Under the pieces are notes generated by a model. It had not been told where the DNA came from. It searched no databases and was given only the letters and a program-made list of their open reading frames with translations. This document shows positions 24,032 through 33,406 of a DNA stretch of 64,000 nucleotides, one piece after another (the stretch's first letter is position 1; each line of letters opens with the position of its first letter). The stretch covers positions 287,454 through 351,453 of the forward strand of contig NZ_ADEV01000004.1 of the NCBI RefSeq assembly GCF_000263635.1, written 5' to 3'. Made by a program: the position numbers and the translations under genes. The stretch is from Gardnerella greenwoodii 00703Dmash (lineage in GTDB: Bacteria; Actinomycetota; Actinomycetes; Actinomycetales; Bifidobacteriaceae).

Positions 24032-24325
24032 ATGAAAGATTATGATATTGATAAAAATAAACTGTTAGTACGCTTGCACAGAGTGCAGGGTCAGCTTAGC
24101 GCTATCAATACTATGATTGAGAAAGATGCTGAATGCAAAGATGTTCTTATGCAACTTTCTGCTGCAACAGCTGCGTTGCATTCTTTAGCTGTGTTGACTG
24201 CGCGTGAGCATGTTAATAGTGATATACAACGTGCTGTTGAAACAGGCACGGCTGAAGGCGCAAAACAAGCAATGGAAGATGTTACTGAGATTATTGATCG
24301 TTTGCTTCGCTACGAAAAGGCCTAG
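24032..24325 (+). CDS. CsoR/RcnR-family metal-sensing repressor
   Basis: 97-residue all-helical DUF156 repressor (LLVRLHRVQGQLSAINTMIE is the family start). Members bind Cu(I), Ni, or formaldehyde/sulfane sulfur through residues equivalent to Cys36, His61 and Cys65 of CsoR. Here Cys35 (ECKDV) and His60 (REHV) are present, but position 64 is Asp (HVNSD). That is not the Cu(I)-CsoR pattern, so the ligand is unclear. GAGGGAG precedes ATG 24032. No copper transporter is adjacent; the next gene is yigZ, 7 bp downstream, perhaps co-transcribed. Confidence 0.85.
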   Translation: MKDYDIDKNKLLVRLHRVQGQLSAINTMIEKDAECKDVLMQLSAATAALHSLAVLTAREHVNSDIQRAVETGTAEGAKQAMEDVTEIIDRLLRYEKA

Positions 24326-24331
24326 TATATA

Positions 24332-25009
24332 GTGCCAGATTTGCATACTGATTTGCATACTGATTTGCATACTGTTTTGCACACAGTGCAAGAAAATTCT
24401 TCTAATCCGGCGCATGATGCGTTTGTTGAGAAAAAGTCAGAATTTATTGGCAATATTTGTCATGTAACAACTCTTGATGAAGCTGTGGATTTTGTGCAGT
24501 CGGTTAAAGTTGCGAATCCTAAAGCGCGTCACGTTGCGTATGCTGCTATATGCGGAATGCATGGAGCGCAATTATGCGAGCGAATGAGCGATGACGGCGA
24601 GCCTGCCGGAACAGCTGGAAAACCAATACTTGATGTTTTACGCTCAGCAAATTTAACAGATTGTGTAGTAACAGTAACGCGCTACTTTGGCGGTATTTTA
24701 CTTGGCTCGGGCGGATTAACGCGAGCTTATGCTAAGTCTGCAAGTATGGCGGTTGCAGCAGCAAAAATCGTAGATATTGTTTCTTGCGTTAGCTTTGCTT
24801 GCAATCTTAAATACCAGCAATTGCGCATGTTGCAGCATATAGTCAATCAAGTAGAAGGCGCAATTGACAGCGAAAATTATGGAGCTGATATTACTCTAAA
24901 TATTTCCGTACCAACTTATAAATCGGAAGAATTTCTTTTGCTAGTTAAAAATGCTTTTTCTGGAAGTGTTGTTCCTGAAGTGTTGTGCCGAAAGCAGATG
25001 GTACTCTAA
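24332..25009 (+). CDS. yigZ: YigZ/IMPACT-family protein
   Basis: 225 residues. The IMPACT domain shows the signature DDGEPAGTAGKPIL and VTRYFGGILLGSGGLTRAY (about residues 85-135). A C-terminal ferredoxin-like DUF1949 region follows. Function of the bacterial family is not settled; eukaryotic IMPACT inhibits Gcn2. The start GTG 24332 is followed at once by four 12-bp tandem repeats coding DLHT units (24338-24385), which are not part of the family fold. Length change of this tract by whole units would stay in frame. Confidence 0.9.
   Translation: MPDLHTDLHTDLHTVLHTVQENSSNPAHDAFVEKKSEFIGNICHVTTLDEAVDFVQSVKVANPKARHVAYAAICGMHGAQLCERMSDDGEPAGTAGKPILDVLRSANLTDCVVTVTRYFGGILLGSGGLTRAYAKSASMAVAAAKIVDIVSCVSFACNLKYQQLRMLQHIVNQVEGAIDSENYGADITLNISVPTYKSEEFLLLVKNAFSGSVVPEVLCRKQMVL
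24338..24385. repeat. 12-bp tandem repeat at the 5' end of yigZ
   Basis: Three exact copies of GATTTGCATACT (24338, 24350, 24362) and a fourth degenerate copy (24374). It codes a repeated Asp-Leu-His-Thr unit. Confidence 0.9.
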
Positions 25010-25048
25010 ATAATAAGCTAATCGACATAAAGCGTTAAAGGTGATTTT

Positions 25049-25681
25049 ATGAGTACGAATAATCAAGAGCAGCCAAATAATGATGCAGAATATGAGCCTT
25101 TAACCGCAGTATATGAGCATTTGCGCCATAGTGAGGATTCTGCAGAACTTCACGAATTTGCTAGACGTAAGTTGCCAGATAGGTCTGATCAAGCCGCGTT
25201 TTCTAGAGCCACTTCTTTACTAGAAGCTGTTGCTGGGAACGCAAATACTCCAGAAGAAGACAGAATCTACTTAGCTACTTCAATGCCATTCCCGAATATA
25301 TTAGTGAAACTTTCAGAAGACGCATCCGACGATGTGCGTTTAGCTGTTGCTGAAAATCACGATGCTAAAAATTGGTTAGTTGGAAGACTTACAAAAGATT
25401 CTTGTCCTAAAGTTCGCGATGCCGCATTGTGTAATCCAAAAGCATCTTGGAAAATGCGTTTAGAAGGTGCACAAGTAGATGGTGTAAGCGCGAAAACCTT
25501 GCAATATCTTGCATCTCTTGGAGTAAGTATAGAAGAAAACGCTCCAGGCGTATTGGCAACTATGGTGCGTAGAGCAGTTGCGCTAAATCCTGGAGTTCCG
25601 CAGAATGTTTTGCAAACTTTGTGCAACGACAAGTCGGAAGATGTAGCTTTGGCGGCGCGCGGTCGTTGCTCTCGCGAATAA
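25049..25681 (+). CDS. Helical-repeat protein (LRV/HEAT-like)
   Basis: 210 residues, soluble. Repeated segments such as FPNILVKLSEDASDDVRLAV, AENHDAKNWLVGRLTKDSCP and VRDAALCNPKASWKMR have the leucine-rich-repeat-variant/HEAT pattern (short helices, VR.AVA.N). AAAGG precedes ATG 25049. Its stop overlaps the malQ start by one base (TAATG), so the two are coupled. Role unknown, possibly a protein-binding scaffold. The tail of the FHA protein at 4.1-5.5 kb is similar in style. Confidence 0.75.
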   Translation: MSTNNQEQPNNDAEYEPLTAVYEHLRHSEDSAELHEFARRKLPDRSDQAAFSRATSLLEAVAGNANTPEEDRIYLATSMPFPNILVKLSEDASDDVRLAVAENHDAKNWLVGRLTKDSCPKVRDAALCNPKASWKMRLEGAQVDGVSAKTLQYLASLGVSIEENAPGVLATMVRRAVALNPGVPQNVLQTLCNDKSEDVALAARGRCSRE

Positions 25682-27855
25682 TGGAACACATGAATAATAA
25701 AACAGAAGAAGTGACAGAAGCGTCGCCACTGCATCGCCTAGCAGAATTAATGGGCGTAGGTGTGCGTTACGTTGGTTCCGACAATAAAGAACATGAAATT
25801 CAAGATAATGTATTGGTGTCTGTTTTAGCCGCATTAGGTGTAGATGCTTCTAGCGATGCTGCAATAGAAAAATCTATACAAGATGTTTTGGCTTACCGTC
25901 ACGGGCGTATTGTTGCTCCAACAGTTTTGCATACGGTTGGAAAGTGCGATGAAGTAACTGTGAATACTGGAATTCTCGAGTATCCAGTGGCAACTATTAC
26001 GTTGGAAAATGGCGAACAGTATGAGGGTGAATTAGAAATCGTACCTAACGATAACACCACTGCATACCCTGTAAATGGCAAGTTTGTAGCTACATCTTTA
26101 ATTAAAATTCCTGAAGATTTGCCAATGGGCTACCACACTTTGCGAGTAACTGTTGGTGAGCGTCAAGAAGAAGCAACACTTATTAGTGCTCCAGAAAGCA
26201 TTACTACACTTGATTCTCTTGAAGCAAACGGCGAGCAGCTTTGGGGATGGATGGCTCAGCTTTATTCAATCCGTTCTTCAAAGTCTTGGGGTGTTGGCGA
26301 TTTTGCAGATTTAGCAACTCTTCTTGCTGAAGCTAAGAAAAAAACTGGCGCCGACTTTGTGCTAATCAACCCAATGCATGCAGGTGAGCCTGTAACTCCG
26401 CTTACGCCATCTCCGTACTTGCCGGTTGCTCGAGGAATGGTAAACGTAACGTATATTCGCCCAGAAAGTATTCCTGAGTATGAAACGTTAAACGATAAAA
26501 CTCGAAAAGAAGTCGAAAAATTACATGCCCAGGTAGAGCCTCTTAACAACGATGCTCAAATCATTGATAGAGATTCTATGTGGCGTGTAAAAATGCGCGC
26601 ATTGTGGCTGATTTTCAAGGCTGGCATGCCAGAAAATCGCGCTCGCGTTTTTGACGAGTTTAAGCAGGAGATGGGCGAGCGTCTTGAATCCTACGCCACA
26701 TGGTGCTTGTGCTACGACAAGTGGGGTGCTCCAAAGGGTGACGATTGCTGGGAGAAGACTCTTAATAAGGATTCTGACCAAGTGCGCGAATTAGCTAATC
26801 GCTTCCCGGATACCCTTGAGTTTTATCGTTGGCTTGAATGGGTTGCTTTTACGCAATTGCATGATGCTCAAGTTGCTGCACGTAAAGCTGGTATGAAAAT
26901 CGGCATTATGTCAGATATGGCTGTTGGCGTGCATCCTGCAGGATCTGAAGTTTGGTGGAATCCAGAGCGATTTGCTAACGGAGCTACTGTTGGCGCGCCT
27001 CCTGATTACTTCAATCAGCAAGGCCAGGATTGGTCTCAGCCTCCACTGCATCCGTTTGAGCTTGAGCGCACTGGTTTTAAAACATACCGAGATATGGTTC
27101 ATGGCATGTTTGCTTCAGCTGGTGCTGTGCGAATTGATCACATTCTTGGACTTTTCCGCTTGTGGTGGATTCCAGAAGGTTCAGCTCCAAGTGGCGGTGC
27201 TTACGTTTACTACGATGCCGACATTATGCTTGGCATTTTGGCAATCGAAGCCGCTCGCGCTCACGGTGTAGTTGTTGGTGAAGATTTGGGTGTTTTGCCT
27301 GCAAATGCTTTGGAAGTGCTGCGCAAGAAGGCTGTGCTTGGTTGCACGGTTGAATGGTTCGAAGTGCAAGATGGTGAATTCCGTACTCCAGACAAGTGGC
27401 GCGAAATGACACTTGCTTCTGTAAATACTCACGATTTACCTCCTGCTGCTGGTTATTTGCGCTATGAGCAGGTTAATATTCGCGAGCGTTTGCACTTGCT
27501 TACTGGTTCTGTTGAAGAATTCCGCGCTGGAGCTGTTGCAGAGCATCGTGCCATGATGCGCATGCTGGTAAAGGGCGGTTATTTGGATGCTCAGTTGCTT
27601 GAGGATGAGGATGCTCATACTCAGGAGATTATTGAGGCGTTGTATCGTGCTTTGAAGGATGCTCCTTCACGTTTGCTTGCTGCTTCTTTGGTTGATGCAG
27701 TTGGTGAGTATCGTGCGCAAAATCAGCCTGGAACTAATGATGAGTACCCGAATTGGCGTATTCCGTTAGCTGATGGTGACGGCAATCCGGTGTCTTTGGA
27801 TACTATGTTTGATTTGCCTCGTGTGCGCTCGCTTGCTGCGATTATGAATGCATAA
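25681..27855 (+). CDS. malQ: 4-alpha-glucanotransferase (amylomaltase)
   Basis: 724 residues, GH77. It disproportionates maltodextrins and works with glycogen/maltodextrin phosphorylase. The N-terminal bifidobacterial extension (about 1-165) precedes the barrel starting SWGVGDFADL. Catalytic motifs: RIDHILGLFRLWWIP (nucleophile Asp), VVGEDLGVLP (acid/base Glu) and NTHDLPPAAGYL (third Asp). ATG 25681 overlaps the stop of the upstream gene; ATG 25690 is also possible. Confidence 0.96.
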   Translation: MEHMNNKTEEVTEASPLHRLAELMGVGVRYVGSDNKEHEIQDNVLVSVLAALGVDASSDAAIEKSIQDVLAYRHGRIVAPTVLHTVGKCDEVTVNTGILEYPVATITLENGEQYEGELEIVPNDNTTAYPVNGKFVATSLIKIPEDLPMGYHTLRVTVGERQEEATLISAPESITTLDSLEANGEQLWGWMAQLYSIRSSKSWGVGDFADLATLLAEAKKKTGADFVLINPMHAGEPVTPLTPSPYLPVARGMVNVTYIRPESIPEYETLNDKTRKEVEKLHAQVEPLNNDAQIIDRDSMWRVKMRALWLIFKAGMPENRARVFDEFKQEMGERLESYATWCLCYDKWGAPKGDDCWEKTLNKDSDQVRELANRFPDTLEFYRWLEWVAFTQLHDAQVAARKAGMKIGIMSDMAVGVHPAGSEVWWNPERFANGATVGAPPDYFNQQGQDWSQPPLHPFELERTGFKTYRDMVHGMFASAGAVRIDHILGLFRLWWIPEGSAPSGGAYVYYDADIMLGILAIEAARAHGVVVGEDLGVLPANALEVLRKKAVLGCTVEWFEVQDGEFRTPDKWREMTLASVNTHDLPPAAGYLRYEQVNIRERLHLLTGSVEEFRAGAVAEHRAMMRMLVKGGYLDAQLLEDEDAHTQEIIEALYRALKDAPSRLLAASLVDAVGEYRAQNQPGTNDEYPNWRIPLADGDGNPVSLDTMFDLPRVRSLAAIMNA

Positions 27856-27900
27856 CATCTTGTGATTTATTTTGTTTAGCAATTTGTTTAGCAATTTGTT

Positions 27901-27928
27901 TTGTATTCGTCTCAGCCTTATATAAAAT
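27901..27928 (+). promoter_or_regulatory. Promoter of rplM-rpsI
   Basis: TTGTAT (27901-27906), 16-bp spacer, TAAAAT (27923-27928). It leaves a leader of about 180 nt with possible long-range pairing (GGCGA with TCGCC, TCCCT with AGGGA), which could be an L13 autoregulatory leader. No known motif was identified. Confidence 0.4.
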
Positions 27929-28116
27929 AGACACTTGCAAGTAGTCGTCACTTGGCGATATACTTGCAGATTGTTGTGTTTCCCTAAGGGGTCCTTCAAA
28001 GCGCTTTTCCCACTCGCCATCGAGGACTTTCAGGGAGCCCACGGATTATGAGTAACGTATTTTCTATAAACCAAGAAAATGCAACGCTCGAAACACAATA
28101 GAGAAAAGGTACGATT

Positions 28117-28566
28117 GTGAAGACTTTCACACCGAAACCAGCAGATTTGACTCATGACTGGTACATCATCGATGCCACTGACGTGGTACTTGGTCGTTTG
28201 GCCTCTCAGGTAGCAATCTTGCTGCGTGGTAAGAATAAGCCAACGTTTGCTCCTCATGCTGATTCTGGCAATCACGTTATTATTATTAACGCTGAAAAGA
28301 TTGCTTTGACCGGCAATAAGTTGAGCAAGGAACTGTATTCCCACTCTGGTCGTCCAGGCGGCCTTCGTCGTGATAGCTATGCAGAGCTTTTGGAGAAGGA
28401 TCCAAAGCGTATTATCATGGCTGCTGTCAAGGGCATGCTTCCAAAGAATCGTCTTGCTAAGGTGCAGCTTGACCGCCTTCGTGTGTTCACTGGCGCTGAG
28501 CATCCGCACACTTCGCAGAAGCCACAGGTCTTCGAGATCGCTCAGGTCTCTCAGCAGGCTAAGTGA
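28117..28566 (+). CDS. rplM: 50S ribosomal protein L13
   Basis: 149 residues. Starts [20 protein letters not shown] and holds the signatures [16 protein letters not shown] and [13 protein letters not shown] 28117 has AGAAAAGG upstream. An early assembly protein on 23S rRNA; followed by rpsI 17 bp downstream. Confidence 0.97.
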   Translation: MKTFTPKPADLTHDWYIIDATDVVLGRLASQVAILLRGKNKPTFAPHADSGNHVIIINAEKIALTGNKLSKELYSHSGRPGGLRRDSYAELLEKDPKRIIMAAVKGMLPKNRLAKVQLDRLRVFTGAEHPHTSQKPQVFEIAQVSQQAK

Positions 28567-28583
28567 GATCAAGGAGAATAGAT

Positions 28584-29072
28584 ATGGCAGAAAATAACAA
28601 CTCCGCGGTTCTTGAAAACGAAGAAGAACTGACTAGCTACACTACTGAAACTAACGCTGGTGCAGGCACCGGCACTTCCGCAATCGAGCCAGGCTACGGC
28701 ACTGGTCGTCGTAAGGAAGCTGTAGCTCGTGTACGTTTGGTTCCAGGCTCTGGTAAGTGGACCATCAATGGTCGCACTTTGGAAGAGTACTTCCCATCTC
28801 GCTTATTGCAGCGCGAAGTGAATTCACCAATCGTGTTGCTCAAGCTTGAAGGCAAGTTCGACGTCGTAGTCCTCGTTGACGGCGGCGGCACCACCGGCCA
28901 GGCTGGCGCTATTCGCTTGGGTGTTGCTCGTGCATTGAATTCCATCGATCGCGATGCAAACCGTATTGCTTTGAAGAAGGCTGGCTTCTTGACCCGCGAC
29001 GCTCGCGTTGTGGAACGCAAGAAGGCTGGTTTGCACAAGGCACGTCGTGCACCTCAGTTCTCGAAGCGTTAA
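28584..29072 (+). CDS. rpsI: 30S ribosomal protein S9
   Basis: 162 residues. A 35-residue acidic, Thr/Gly-rich extension (typical of actinobacteria) precedes the S9 core [17 protein letters not shown]. The family end [14 protein letters not shown] reaches the P site. ATG 28584 follows AAGGAG. Confidence 0.97.
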   Translation: MAENNNSAVLENEEELTSYTTETNAGAGTGTSAIEPGYGTGRRKEAVARVRLVPGSGKWTINGRTLEEYFPSRLLQREVNSPIVLLKLEGKFDVVVLVDGGGTTGQAGAIRLGVARALNSIDRDANRIALKKAGFLTRDARVVERKKAGLHKARRAPQFSKR

Positions 29073-29095
29073 GTTTCGCAGAATATATATTTTAC

Positions 29096-29131
29096 AAAAT
29101 GGCTTCAGGCTTTTGCTTGGAGCCATTTTTG
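29096..29131 (+). terminator. Terminator of rplM-rpsI
   Basis: AAATGGCT pairs with AGCCATTT, with added partial pairing inside, and ends in TTTTTG. Confidence 0.85.
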
Positions 29132-29285
29132 TATATCAAAATCTAAATCTTAAAATCTATGTAGCAAAATAAAACGAACGTAAAAGTAAGCAAAAGTACT
29201 CAAAAAACGAACATAACTCTACCGTGCTCAATCATAAATAGCGCAACTCGCTGCAAAGATGCAAAAGTACAGTAAAAAGGCTAAA

Positions 29286-29303
29286 TTGTGACTTGTATCA
29301 CAT
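29286..29303. promoter_or_regulatory. Rex- or CRP-like operator upstream of adhE
   Basis: TTGTGACTTGTATCACAT fits the Rex pattern TTGTGA-N6-TCACAA with one mismatch, and also the CRP core TGTGA-N6-TCACA. adhE is a classic Rex (NADH-sensing) target. It lies 102 bp before the ATG. The rest of 29132-29404 is A-rich, with two copies of CGTTATTAATGC (29353-29376) and an AAGGAGG ribosome site. Confidence 0.6.
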
Positions 29304-29404
29304 ATTTACTTACTGTGAGTAACAACAGGCAAAAAATATTTGCTATTAACGTCGTTATTAATGCCGTTATTAATGCCGTTGGTAAAGATCAAGGAGGACT
29401 ACTC

Positions 29405-32107
29405 ATGGTTGAGGCACAGAATAAGGCCGAAACAGAGTCTAAAACCGTCGATGATGTTGAATTAGCAGCACAGCAAGAGGTTGATCAACTTGTTGAAAAA
29501 GCGTCGCATGCTTTAGATGAATTTGAAAAGCTTAATCAGCAACAAATTGATCATATTGTAGCTAAAGCATCTGTTGCAGCACTAAATAAGCATTTGGTTC
29601 TTGCAAAAATGGCTGTTGATGAAACTGGGCGCGGTCTTGTTGAAGATAAAGCAACGAAAAACATTTTTGCATGCGAACATATTACGCATTACTTGGCTGG
29701 GCAGAAAACAGTTGGCATTATTCGCGAAGACGATGTACTTGGAATTGACGAAATCGCTGAGCCGGTTGGTATTGTTGCAGGCGTAACTCCAGTTACAAAC
29801 CCAACTTCAACAGCAATTTTTAAGTCGCTTATTGCGCTAAAAACTCGCTGCCCAATTATTTTTGGATTCCATCCTTTCGCACAAAAGTGCTCTTCTGAAG
29901 CAGCTCGAATTGTTCGCGATGCTGCTGTTGCGGCTGGAGCGCCAAAAGATTGCATTCAGTGGATTGAGCATCCTTCTATTGCTGCAACCGGCGCTTTAAT
30001 GAAGCATCCGAAGATTGCAACCATTCTTGCAACAGGCGGTCCTGGAATGGTAAAGGCTGCCTATTCTTCGGGAAAGCCAGCTCTTGGCGTTGGCGCTGGA
30101 AATGCTCCTGCGTATGTTGACAGCGATGTTGATATTTCGCGTGCTGCAAACGATTTAATTCTTTCAAAGCACTTCGATTACGGAATGATTTGCGCAACCG
30201 AGCAGGCAATTATTGCAAATAAGGACGTATACGAGCCGTTACTTCGCGAATTAAAGCGCAGAAAAGCGTATTTTGTTAATGCTGACGAAAAAGCTAAGCT
30301 CGAACAATATATGTTTGGCTGTACTGCATATTCTGGAAATACTCCAAAACTTAACTCCACTGTTCCAGGAAAATCTCCTCAATACATTGCTCACGAAGCT
30401 GGATTTGAAATTCCAGAAGATGCTGTGATTTTGGTTGCAGAGTGCAAAGAAGTTGGTGAGATGGAGCCGCTTACTATGGAAAAGCTTGCTCCTGTTCACG
30501 CAATGCTTCGCGCAGAAAATAAGGAACAAGGCTTCAAGATGTGCGAGCAGATGCTTGTGCATGGAGCTGGTCACACTGCTGTAATTCACACAAATAATCA
30601 AGATCTTGTGCGCGAATATGGCGTTCGTATGCATGCTTGCAGAATTGTTTGGAATTCTCCTGGATCTCTTGGTGGCGTTGGAGATATTTACAATGCGATT
30701 GCTCCTTCGCTTACTCTTGGATGCGGATCTTATGGTGGAAATTCCGTTTCTGGCAACGTACAAGCTATAAATCTTCTTAATATTAAGCGTATTGCACGAA
30801 GGAATAATAATATGCAATGGTTTAAGATTCCGGCTAAAACTTATTTTGAGCCGAATGCTATTCGTTATTTGAGGGATATGTACGGCGTTGAGCGCGCAGT
30901 TATTGTGTGCGATAAAGTTATGGAGCAGCTTGGCGTAGTAGATAAGATTATTGACCAGCTTCGTGCTCGAGATAATCGCGTTACTTTCCGCATTATTGAT
31001 TACGTTGAGCCTGAGCCAAGCGTTGAAACGGTTGAGCGCGGAGCCGCAATGATGCGTGACGAATTCCAGCCAGACACAATTATTGCTGTTGGTGGCGGTT
31101 CTCCAATGGATGCTTCTAAGATTATGTGGCTTATGTACGAGCATCCGGAGATTTCTTTCGCTGATTTGCGCGAAAAGTTCTTCGATATTCGTAAGCGCGC
31201 ATTTAAGATTCCGCCTCTTGGTGGCAAAGCTAAGCTTGTTTGCATACCAACTTCTTCCGGAACTGGATCTGAAGTTACGCCTTACGCTGTTATTACAGAT
31301 CACAAGACCGGATACAAGTATCCTATTACGGATTACGCTCTGACTCCAACTGTTGCAATCGTAGATCCTGTGTTAGCTCGTACGCAGCCTCGTCGTTTGG
31401 CGTGCGATTCTGGTTTTGATGCCTTAACTCACGCTATGGAAGCTTACGTGTCTGTTTACGCGAATGATTTCACGGACGCTATGGCATTGCATGCTTCGAA
31501 ACTTATTTGGGAAAATCTCAACGATTCTGTGAATTGTGAAGATTCTCAGCGCAAGGTTGAGGCGCAAGAAAAAATGCACAATGCAGCTACTATGGCCGGA
31601 ATGGCATTTGGTTCCGCATTCTTAGGTATGTGCCACGCTATGGCTCATACTATTGGTGCTTTGTGCCATGTTGTACACGGACATACGAACGCAATTTTGC
31701 TGCCTTATGTTATTCGCTACAACGGTCAGATTCCGCAAGAACCAACTAGCTGGCCAAAGTACAATCATTACATTGCGCTTGAAAGGTATCAGGAGATTGC
31801 TAAGAATCTTGGTGTAGATCCTGGTAAGACTCCTGAAGAAGGCGTGGAAAATCTTGCTCGCGCTGTTGAAGAGTATCGAAATGAAAAGCTTGGAATGGAC
31901 GCTTCGTTTAAGGCTTGTGGCGTAGACGAAGAGTACTACTGGTCGATACTTGACAATATTGGCATGCGTGCTTACGAAGATCAGTGCGCTCCTGCAAATC
32001 CTCGTATTCCGCAAATTGAGGATATGAAGGATATTGCTATTGCTGCATATTATGGTGTTTCTCAAGAAGAAGGCCATCGCATGCGCTTGGAGCGTGAAGC
32101 CGCGTAA
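29405..32107 (+). CDS. adhE: Bifunctional acetaldehyde/alcohol dehydrogenase
   Basis: 900 residues; reduces acetyl-CoA to ethanol in two steps, regenerating NAD+ in fermentation. The N-terminal aldehyde dehydrogenase half has GAGNAPAYVD and the catalytic cysteine in DYGMICATEQ (about residue 263). The C-terminal iron alcohol dehydrogenase half has VGGGSPMDASK (about 560) and the metal-binding HAMAHTIGALCHVVHG. AdhE usually forms spirosome filaments. ATG 29405 follows a strong AAGGAGG; an in-frame upstream extension back to 29288 crosses the operator and is unlikely. Confidence 0.97.
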   Translation: MVEAQNKAETESKTVDDVELAAQQEVDQLVEKASHALDEFEKLNQQQIDHIVAKASVAALNKHLVLAKMAVDETGRGLVEDKATKNIFACEHITHYLAGQKTVGIIREDDVLGIDEIAEPVGIVAGVTPVTNPTSTAIFKSLIALKTRCPIIFGFHPFAQKCSSEAARIVRDAAVAAGAPKDCIQWIEHPSIAATGALMKHPKIATILATGGPGMVKAAYSSGKPALGVGAGNAPAYVDSDVDISRAANDLILSKHFDYGMICATEQAIIANKDVYEPLLRELKRRKAYFVNADEKAKLEQYMFGCTAYSGNTPKLNSTVPGKSPQYIAHEAGFEIPEDAVILVAECKEVGEMEPLTMEKLAPVHAMLRAENKEQGFKMCEQMLVHGAGHTAVIHTNNQDLVREYGVRMHACRIVWNSPGSLGGVGDIYNAIAPSLTLGCGSYGGNSVSGNVQAINLLNIKRIARRNNNMQWFKIPAKTYFEPNAIRYLRDMYGVERAVIVCDKVMEQLGVVDKIIDQLRARDNRVTFRIIDYVEPEPSVETVERGAAMMRDEFQPDTIIAVGGGSPMDASKIMWLMYEHPEISFADLREKFFDIRKRAFKIPPLGGKAKLVCIPTSSGTGSEVTPYAVITDHKTGYKYPITDYALTPTVAIVDPVLARTQPRRLACDSGFDALTHAMEAYVSVYANDFTDAMALHASKLIWENLNDSVNCEDSQRKVEAQEKMHNAATMAGMAFGSAFLGMCHAMAHTIGALCHVVHGHTNAILLPYVIRYNGQIPQEPTSWPKYNHYIALERYQEIAKNLGVDPGKTPEEGVENLARAVEEYRNEKLGMDASFKACGVDEEYYWSILDNIGMRAYEDQCAPANPRIPQIEDMKDIAIAAYYGVSQEEGHRMRLEREAA

Positions 32108-32128
32108 TTATTTGCGTATTTAGTTAAT

Positions 32129-32169
32129 AATGGCAGAAGCTAAACTAATTGTAGTTTCTGCCATTTTTT
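32129..32169 (+). terminator. Terminator of adhE
   Basis: AATGGCAGAAGCTA pairs with TAGTTTCTGCCATT (one G-U) around a 9-nt loop and ends in TTTTTT. Confidence 0.92.
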
Positions 32170-32428
32170 GTTGGAAAATAGCCGACACGCCCGGTTTTTA
32201 ATAATCGAAGGTTGATGGTTTAATTACTTAGTTGCCTGTTTTAAGGCTCGCATATTGTAATTAAAAAAAGCGAGCGCGGAAGCAAAAACTTTGAATCGAA
32301 TTTTTTTGTATGAATAGGTTTTTGATGCCGCGCACTGATGTGGAATTGCCCTAGGGGCTTATTCTCGCCGGTGCCCTTGAATTCAGGTTGGTAAACAGTA
32401 AACGAATCGCTAGAAAGGGCGGACGGCA
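32170..32428 (+). promoter_or_regulatory. Leader region of the S10 operon
   Basis: 260 bp without a gene before rpsJ. It includes an AT-rich promoter-like part (about 32220-32310) and a G/C-richer part (TGCCCTAGGGGC, then GCCGGTGCCC) near 32347-32375 that could fold. No known L4-type leader was recognised. Confidence 0.35.
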
Positions 32429-32737
32429 ATGGCGGGACAGAAAATCCGCATCAGGCTTAAGTCCTATGACCATGAGGTCATCGACCAATCGGCGAAGAAA
32501 ATCGTCGAGACGGTGACGAACGCGGGCGCCACAGTGGTGGGTCCGGTTCCTCTGCCGACCGAGAAGAACGTGTTTGTTGTTATCCGTTCTCCTCATAAAT
32601 ACAAGGATTCTCGCGAGCATTTCGAGATGCGCACTCATAAGCGCCTCATTGACATCGTAGATCCAACGCCAAAGGCTGTGGATTCTTTGATGCACATTGA
32701 CCTGCCTGCGGATGTAAACATCGAGATCAAGCTGTAG
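32429..32737 (+). CDS. rpsJ: 30S ribosomal protein S10
   Basis: 102 residues, first gene of the S10 operon. Signatures: [36 protein letters not shown] and [14 protein letters not shown]. Also known as NusE in antitermination. AGAAAGGGCGG precedes ATG 32429. Confidence 0.98.
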   Translation: MAGQKIRIRLKSYDHEVIDQSAKKIVETVTNAGATVVGPVPLPTEKNVFVVIRSPHKYKDSREHFEMRTHKRLIDIVDPTPKAVDSLMHIDLPADVNIEIKL

Positions 32738-32750
32738 GAAGGGGGAGAAA

Positions 32751-33401
32751 ATGTCGCAGAATAAGAATCGCACTGCATTGCTCGGCCGCAAGCTGGGTAT
32801 GTCGCAGGTTTGGGATGAAAACGGCTTCTTCGTCCCCGTAACTCTGGTTGAAGTTGCTACTAACGTAGTTACCGCTGTAAAGACTGTAGAGTCTGACGGT
32901 TATTGCGCAGTACAGCTCGGTTATGGCCAGATTGATCCTACCAAGGTGACCAAGCCATTGGCTGGTCATTTTGCAAAGGCTGGTGTAACTCCTCGTCGTC
33001 ACCTCGCTGAGGTGCGCACGGAGAACGCAGCAGATTATCAGCCAGGTCAGGAATTGACCGCTGAATTGTTCGCTGAGGGTTCTGAAGTAGATGTCACTGG
33101 CACTACCAAGGGTAAGGGCTTTGCTGGCACTATTAAGCGTTGGGGCTTCAAGTCCTATCGTCGTACTCACGGCTCGCACAAGAACGAACGTCGCCCAGGT
33201 TCTGTGGGCGCTTGCGCAACTCCAAGCCGCATTTTGAAGGGCAAGCGTATGGCTGGTCGCATGGGTCATGTGACTTCCACCGCGCTTAACCTCACCATCG
33301 TTTCTTCGGATGTCGAGAACGGCATTCTCGCTATTAAGGGCGCTGTTCCAGGTCCTAAGGGCGCAATCGTTCTCGTCCGTTCGGCAGTGAAGGGAGCCTG
33401 A
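32751..33401 (+). CDS. rplC: 50S ribosomal protein L3
   Basis: 216 residues. [16 protein letters not shown] at the start and the central [20 protein letters not shown]; the loop near [18 protein letters not shown] is the peptidyl-transferase extension. AGGAAGGGGG precedes ATG 32751. Confidence 0.97.
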   Translation: MSQNKNRTALLGRKLGMSQVWDENGFFVPVTLVEVATNVVTAVKTVESDGYCAVQLGYGQIDPTKVTKPLAGHFAKAGVTPRRHLAEVRTENAADYQPGQELTAELFAEGSEVDVTGTTKGKGFAGTIKRWGFKSYRRTHGSHKNERRPGSVGACATPSRILKGKRMAGRMGHVTSTALNLTIVSSDVENGILAIKGAVPGPKGAIVLVRSAVKGA

Positions 33402-33406
33402 TAATT

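Noticed and set aside
29353..29376. Regulatory iterons before adhE
   Set aside because: Only two copies of CGTTATTAATGC; probably a small duplication in the leader.
29288..29404. N-terminal extension of AdhE
   Set aside because: It would cross the operator-like dyad and direct repeats; the strong AAGGAGG and family start are at 29405.
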